This document shows positions 6,937 through 9,719 of a stretch of 9,719 nucleotides of DNA, piece by piece; position 1 is the first letter of the stretch, and each line of letters starts with the position of its first letter. A program made the position numbers and the translations under genes. The stretch covers positions 1-9,719 of the forward strand of contig SCQA01000054.1 of the NCBI GenBank assembly GCA_004298725.1. Reading direction: 5' to 3'. The DNA is from a bacterium (lineage in GTDB: Bacteria > Desulfobacterota > GWC2-55-46). Below the pieces are notes generated by a model, which did no database searches, was not told where the DNA came from, and saw only the letters and a program-made list of their open reading frames with translations.

Positions 6937-6974
6937 TATATGGCCAAATTGGCAGTTTTTAAACATGCCATATA
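6937..6974. terminator. Probable shared terminator region between convergent aspA and the VapB-like gene
   Basis: Six bases past the aspA stop an 8-bp inverted repeat, TATATGGC (6937-6944) / GCCATATA (6967-6974), encloses a smaller hairpin GCCA-AAT-TGGC (6943-6953) followed on the plus strand by AG and TTTTT (6956-6960). Nested alternatives (TGGCA 6950-6954 with TGCCA 6966-6970) could serve the opposite strand. The inner stem is short, so efficiency is uncertain. Confidence 0.55.
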
Positions 6975-6992
6975 AACAAAGCACTACCGCAT

Positions 6993-7226
6993 TTAAGAAA
7001 GACTGCCTTCACACTTCACCCTGCCCTCCAATTCAAGCAATCCTTTCCTCTTTCTTTTCCGCACAAGCTCGCTTAGCGCGTAATTTACGACTTCTTTTTT
7101 TGTTTTTAAACGTGTAAGGCGCAATGCCTCTTTTACAAGCTTATATTCTGCACCATCAAGCATATGGCGGCTCACACCAGCCACTTCAATTAAATCTTCT
7201 GTAATTTTATCATACAAACGATCCAA
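6993..7226 (-). CDS. Orphan VapB-type antitoxin-like protein, altered at both ends
   Basis: This 77-residue frame contains the core of the VapB family that usually begins with a short beta strand: KLVKEALRLTRLKTKKEVVN (29-48), ALSELVRKRKRKGLLELEGR (50-69), V and KCEG. VapB proteins bind DNA as dimers and neutralise a VapC (PIN) RNase with their C-terminal tail. Here the tail is short and unusual: the common KWEGDLDEMR-like ending reads KCEGSLS and stops. The N-terminus has about 27 residues (DRLYDKITEDLIEVAGVSRH onward) in place of the usual short strand. Start is unclear: TTG 7226 is only 2 nt from AAGGAG (7234-7229), TTG 7217 is 11 nt away, and ATG 7163 has no ribosome site. An in-frame ATG immediately followed by TAA lies just upstream. 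No vapC follows; the next DNA is the convergent aspA end. It may be decaying or serve the neighbouring gene pair. Confidence 0.65.
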   Translation of the reverse strand: MDRLYDKITEDLIEVAGVSRHMLDGAEYKLVKEALRLTRLKTKKEVVNYALSELVRKRKRKGLLELEGRVKCEGSLS

Positions 7227-7287
7227 CGCTCCTTACATAATGGTAACGTGACCCGCCAATCAACTAATTCATCCACCATAATTCTTC

Positions 7288-7515
7288 TCACGCCGCTACA
7301 TACTCGCGTACATCCACCTTTACTCCGGCTTTTACCGCCTCTTCAGCGGCCTTCAGAAGCCGCAATGTAATTTCTTCGGCTACATACTCTTCACCACAGT
7401 TTACGCAGACTTGCGCTGGAACATCTTTAATGACAAGCGTAGTACTCTTTCGCTCAAGCGTCACTGTTGATTTACCGGAACGAGTTTCGCCATGTTTGCA
7501 AATTACGCACTTCAT
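7288..7515 (-). CDS. YgiT-type zinc-finger protein (short MqsA-like antitoxin)
   Basis: A 75-residue protein with two CxxC pairs, C3-C6 (MKCVICKHG) and C37-C40 (CVNCGEEY), as in the N-terminal zinc domain of MqsA/YgiT. Between them is the typical strand-rich piece TVTLERKSTTLVIKDVPAQV; the C-terminal part EEITLRLLKAAEEAVKAG is helical. The helix-turn-helix DNA-binding domain of full MqsA is absent. Its ATG overlaps the stop of the upstream DUF4258 gene by ATGA, so the two are translationally coupled. Genes of this pair of families are often found together and are predicted type II toxin-antitoxin modules; activity here is untested. The zinc protein is the probable antitoxin. Confidence 0.82.
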   Translation of the reverse strand: MKCVICKHGETRSGKSTVTLERKSTTLVIKDVPAQVCVNCGEEYVAEEITLRLLKAAEEAVKAGVKVDVREYVAA

Positions 7516-7793
7516 TTTGTCTTCCTCCTTTTAAAATCCTTTTCCCATGCATCTGCGCTTGGCTCGTAAACTGTAACTAAAACCTTTTCCTCGGATTCTT
7601 TATTATCTGCGATAACAAGATGTAGCGGACGACCGCCTCTCCACCCTAAAACAAGCCTACTCGGATACGGAGTGTCATCAGGGTATTCCTCTATCGTCTC
7701 GCCTGTTGCCAGCGCGTGTTTTACGTCTTCTATGCTTATTTCCCGTTGAAACATGCGCTGTATGGCATGAATTCTAAAAAACAACCTATACAT
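7512..7793 (-). CDS. DUF4258-family protein, probable toxin partner
   Basis: A 93-residue protein matching the DUF4258 pattern: a histidine-containing N-terminus RIHAIQRMFQREISIEDVKH (7-26), helix HALATGETIEEYPDD (26-40), PYPSRLVLGW (42-51), GRPLHLVIAD (54-63), then VLVTVYEPSADAWEKDF (71-87). H9, H58 and Y76 are candidate functional residues. The small compact alpha/beta fold is thought to be related to RelE/BrnT-like toxins, so an RNase function is plausible but inferred. The start ATG 7793 has only a weak purine stretch (GAAGTAG) upstream. It is the first gene of the minus-strand operon with the YgiT-like gene, and probably the VapB-like gene 61 nt further on. Confidence 0.8.
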   Translation of the reverse strand: MYRLFFRIHAIQRMFQREISIEDVKHALATGETIEEYPDDTPYPSRLVLGWRGGRPLHLVIADNKESEEKVLVTVYEPSADAWEKDFKRRKTK

Positions 7794-7823
7794 AAGATTT
7801 TGCTACTTCTCCAAGTTTAGAAG

Positions 7824-7829
7824 ATTATA
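7824..7829 (-). promoter_or_regulatory. Probable -10 element of the DUF4258/YgiT operon
   Basis: A perfect TATAAT on the minus strand (7829-7824), about 30 nt upstream of the DUF4258 start codon, in an AT-rich stretch. No good -35 hexamer is seen at 16-18 nt. Transcription would begin near 7817. No clear operator palindrome overlaps it. Confidence 0.5.
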
Positions 7830-7883
7830 ATATATTTTCAATAGCAATTAGTAAAGCATGAACGGCGTCACACTCTGAAAGGC

Positions 7884-7900
7884 GGCGGGTGTAACCCGCC
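7884..7900. repeat. Palindromic repeat GGCGGGT-GTA-ACCCGCC
   Basis: A perfect 7-bp inverted repeat with a 3-nt loop, followed by CTACG. Read on the minus strand it gives GTAGGGCGGGTTACACCCGCC, a pattern I recognise from dispersed intergenic repeats in many bacterial genomes. Its minus-strand TAG supplies the stop codon of the adjoining gene remnant. Confidence 0.7.
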
Positions 7901-8029
7901 CTACGACACTTGGTTCAAGCGTTTCGATTTGATTAATTCACTTACGCCAAGGATGTCGAAATGCGCAACCCAGCGCTCTTTACCTTTCGCAGAATCAATC
8001 CTTATTTCTTTTAACATATACAATCCCAT
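7901..8029 (-). pseudogene. Truncated N-terminal fragment of an uncharacterised 'HFDILG' protein
   Basis: From ATG 8029-8027, 42 codons read MGLYMLKEIRIDSAKGKERW, then VAHFDILGVSELIKSKRLNQ and VS, ending at TAG (7903-7901). The stretch WVAHFDILGVSELI looks like the N-terminus of a larger conserved hypothetical family that begins with a strand and a FDxLGxS motif, vaguely like nucleotidyl-cyclase-type folds; this resemblance is from memory and uncertain. An internal ATG at 8017 is an alternative start. The frame ends exactly where the GGCGGGTTACACCCGCC repeat begins, so the rest of the gene was probably lost or displaced when the repeat arrived or by a deletion ending there. No continuation is seen in the 100 bases beyond the repeat. 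Confidence 0.5.
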
Positions 8030-8133
8030 TCCAATGCTTACCGCTGGAATCAACGGGGCGTATTATACATCCGCTGGATTGCCTATCTTGGATCCAATAA
8101 TTCTTAATAAGCGATAAACATTTAACCTTTTAT

Positions 8134-8159
8134 CGTTCCCACGCTCCTGCGTGGGAACG
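8134..8159. repeat. Perfect hairpin repeat, first of two
   Basis: CGTTCCCACGC (8134-8144) pairs perfectly over 11 bp with GCGTGGGAACG (8149-8159) around the loop TCCT. It is six bases from a second hairpin. The sequence type (CGTTCCCACGC...GCGTGGGAACG) is familiar as a dispersed intergenic palindrome in proteobacteria and others. It may also protect or end the transcript of the minus-strand transglutaminase gene. Confidence 0.75.
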
Positions 8160-8165
8160 CATCAT

Positions 8166-8183
8166 GGGACGCTCCAGCGTCCC
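8166..8183. repeat. Perfect hairpin repeat, second of two
   Basis: GGGACGCT (8166-8173) and AGCGTCCC (8176-8183) form an 8-bp perfect inverted repeat separated by CC. Together with 8134-8159 it forms a two-hairpin unit of 50 bp, beginning 65 nt past the stop codon of the transglutaminase gene (read on the minus strand). No T run follows on either strand. Confidence 0.75.
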
Positions 8184-8248
8184 CTGCATGAAAGACGGTA
8201 TATGTGACCCGCCCCTAGTTTTAACCCCAATCAACCAACCGCTCCAAC

Positions 8249-9719
8249 TCAATTCGCCTTGAATACGCCTTTAACCTTGAAGTTGAAGTCAAGGTTCATT
8301 ATGTTTGACCAGTCTATGCCCGTTGCGGTCGAGCGGGCGTCGTCCGGCGAGCCGTACTGGTTGCCGGGCATATAAAACCAATTCACAACCGCGTCTTTCG
8401 AATGCCTGAGTATTATCCAGTATTTGCCTGGCGTAAGCATTTCATCGCCGTAGAAGGCGAAATTAAACCACTTGTACCCGGGCGTATAGCTTACCGTGTC
8501 GAGGTTTAGCGGAGTGCTTCTTATGCCGTCCGGCGAGAGCACGTCCGGCCTGCCGCCTTTGTCGCGCACAACGTCAATCCATAAGCTTCCGAGCCTGCCG
8601 CCGAACTTGTGCATGGCAAGGGATACGCCCTTAAGGTCAAGCGGCTTGGTTATGCTGAACGCCTGAGCGTAAGTGTCCGGGCCGGTAACGTACTCGGACG
8701 TTTCTTTGTCAAAGCTCTTATGGCCTGTATCACCTTTTACCTTGACGTATAAATCAGTAAGCGGCGGGAAGTCCGTATTGCCGAACTCAACTTCTTTACC
8801 GGACGGCGGCTCCGGCGCTTTTTCAATACGCGGCAAAGGCACCGGCAAAGGCACGACAACCGGCGCAAGCTTTGCCGTTGTTACCGAGCTTGTCATTATA
8901 TAATTCTCCGGCGAGCTAAGCGTTTCCTTAAGGTTCAAAGCGATATTTTCTTTTCTATATTCCGCTGAAATGTCCTCGCGGAAATCAGGCAGTACCGGCG
9001 CGGCGCGCCACGAATCGTTGATGTCGTTGGAATCAAGGCCGTGTGTTTGCTTAATATGGCGAGGGCCTACAAAAAGATGGCTCTGCTGAGCGTCAAACGG
9101 CACCCAGCCTATATCCGCGAACCAGACCTCCATCCACGCATGGCCGCCCTGCCCTATGCTCTGCAAAAGCGCGCCGTCTTTAAGCGGCACCTTCCAGCTT
9201 TTGCCAAGGGCTATGCCGCCGACAACCCTTGACGGAATACCCGCTGAGCGCAGAAGCGCGCTTGCGATATGCGCGTAGTTCTGACAGTTACCGTGGCCGG
9301 TGTTTAAAGTCCACACCGCGTCGTAATTTGGTATCGGCGTTTTGTATTTTATGTTGTCCACCACCCAGTTAAGTATCGCGGTTACGGCGCCATGCTCGGA
9401 AGTCTGCCCGGCGGTAAGCGCGGAGGCAAGCTTTTTGATGGCAGGGTCGTCCGACTGAACAAGCGACGTGGGCTTCAGATAAACAGCTTCGTCTTTTGGT
9501 ATGGAAGATAGCGGTAGAGGAAACGGCGCCGTGCTTGTCATGTCTTTAAGCGCTATGTTCAGGCTTGCGTCAAAGGATTCTTTTACCGTAACGTCTTTTT
9601 TAAGCCCCGTCCACGTGGCAACGGTATATGCATTTCCGTACTGGTCTTTTTCAGTTGTAACGGAGTCCGGCTGGGGGTCGTATACTATTTTATGGTTTGA
9701 AAGGCTCTGCGTAAGCACG
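8249..9719 (-). CDS. Transglutaminase-like protein with C-terminal beta-sandwich domain, 5' end missing
   Basis: The frame is open to the right edge, giving at least 489 residues; no ribosome site or signal peptide is visible, so the true start lies outside. Counting from the GTG at 9718: residues about 1-100 are a beta-rich N-terminal region; the transglutaminase-like core spans about 110-215 with the Cys-His-Asp triad C145 (GHGNCQNYAHIASALL), H193 (GGHAWMEVWF) and D209 (GWVPFDAQ). A proline-rich linker (PVVVPLPVPLPRIEKAPEPP, 286-305) leads to a domain of about 150 residues (AQAFSITKPLDL at 351, LGSLWIDVV at 376, YWIILRHS at 433, NWFYMPGNQYG at 446) like jelly-roll domains of secreted proteins. 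The core probably acts as a cysteine protease, amidase or crosslinker on an extracellular substrate; substrate unknown. The protein is probably exported, by inference from domain type. A two-hairpin repeat lies downstream. Confidence 0.85.
   Translation of the reverse strand, partial: VLTQSLSNHKIVYDPQPDSVTTEKDQYGNAYTVATWTGLKKDVTVKESFDASLNIALKDMTSTAPFPLPLSSIPKDEAVYLKPTSLVQSDDPAIKKLASALTAGQTSEHGAVTAILNWVVDNIKYKTPIPNYDAVWTLNTGHGNCQNYAHIASALLRSAGIPSRVVGGIALGKSWKVPLKDGALLQSIGQGGHAWMEVWFADIGWVPFDAQQSHLFVGPRHIKQTHGLDSNDINDSWRAAPVLPDFREDISAEYRKENIALNLKETLSSPENYIMTSSVTTAKLAPVVVPLPVPLPRIEKAPEPPSGKEVEFGNTDFPPLTDLYVKVKGDTGHKSFDKETSEYVTGPDTYAQAFSITKPLDLKGVSLAMHKFGGRLGSLWIDVVRDKGGRPDVLSPDGIRSTPLNLDTVSYTPGYKWFNFAFYGDEMLTPGKYWIILRHSKDAVVNWFYMPGNQYGSPDDARSTATGIDWSNIMNLDFNFKVKGVFKAN

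Larger units (their letters stand above)
7794..8248. other. Repeat-rich intergenic region with a gene remnant
   Basis: These 455 nt lie between the DUF4258 start and the transglutaminase stop. They hold the operon promoter (near 7829), a palindromic repeat (7884-7900), a truncated minus-strand reading frame (7901-8029) and two adjacent perfect hairpins (8134-8183). Nothing was recognised at 8030-8133, apart from a TATAAT (minus strand) upstream of the remnant, or at 8184-8248. Confidence 0.65.

Noticed and set aside
7190..7279. A 29-codon minus-strand frame (MVDELVDWRVTLPLCKERW...) between the YgiT-like and VapB-like genes, with GAAGA before its ATG.
   Set aside because: No recognised family, overlaps the VapB-like gene in another frame and is within the length expected by chance. 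It could at most be a coupling leader.
7929..8117. A plus-strand 62-codon frame in the repeat-rich region.
   Set aside because: It is the complement of the minus-strand gene remnant (7901-8029), which has the more protein-like sequence; no ribosome site or family match on the plus strand.
7884..8183. A CRISPR-like or attachment-site array formed by the repeats.
   Set aside because: The palindromes differ in sequence and are not regularly spaced; no cas gene, integrase or tRNA lies nearby.

Overview
The window looks like a chromosomal segment from an anaerobic or respiratory Gram-negative bacterium. The clues are exported multiheme c-type cytochromes of the type common in Desulfobacterota (Geobacter-like) and Nitrospirota, a murI gene followed by a GerMN-domain gene, a PolX with a PHP domain, and intergenic palindromic repeats. 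Assignment to a phylum is inference from gene content; there is no rRNA or other marker gene here.

Layout. Positions 1-1690 (minus strand) hold two tandem cytochrome genes: the first 53 codons of one copy (1-160) and a complete pentaheme paralog (624-1613). Each has its own promoter with TTGACA, a 17-nt spacer and GATAAT. The N-terminal coding parts are nearly identical at the DNA level, but the signal-peptide ends are not. Positions 1949-3694 (minus) encode a family X DNA polymerase with a PHP nuclease domain. It diverges from a plus-strand pair, murI (3824-4654) and a membrane-anchored GerMN-domain protein (4656-5285), separated by one base. The polX/murI divergent region holds an imperfect inverted repeat and a perfect 10-bp palindrome. 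A GC-rich hairpin repeat then precedes aspA (5500-6930), an aspartase.

From 6931 to 8248 the window changes to accessory character. A minus-strand cluster encodes a DUF4258 protein and a short YgiT/MqsA-type zinc-finger protein that overlap by ATGA, followed 61 bases later by an orphan, altered VapB-like antitoxin with no vapC. Upstream of this cluster is a 42-codon gene remnant that ends exactly at a palindromic repeat, then two consecutive perfect hairpins. The window closes with a minus-strand, 5'-truncated transglutaminase-like protein carrying a C-terminal beta-sandwich domain (8249-9719).

Functionally, the core genes are unconnected housekeeping functions: peptidoglycan precursor supply by MurI, DNA repair by PolX, and aspartate catabolism feeding fumarate by AspA. 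The items most worth attention are the recombined cytochrome pair, the three-gene antitoxin-like cluster and the repeat-capped gene fragment.
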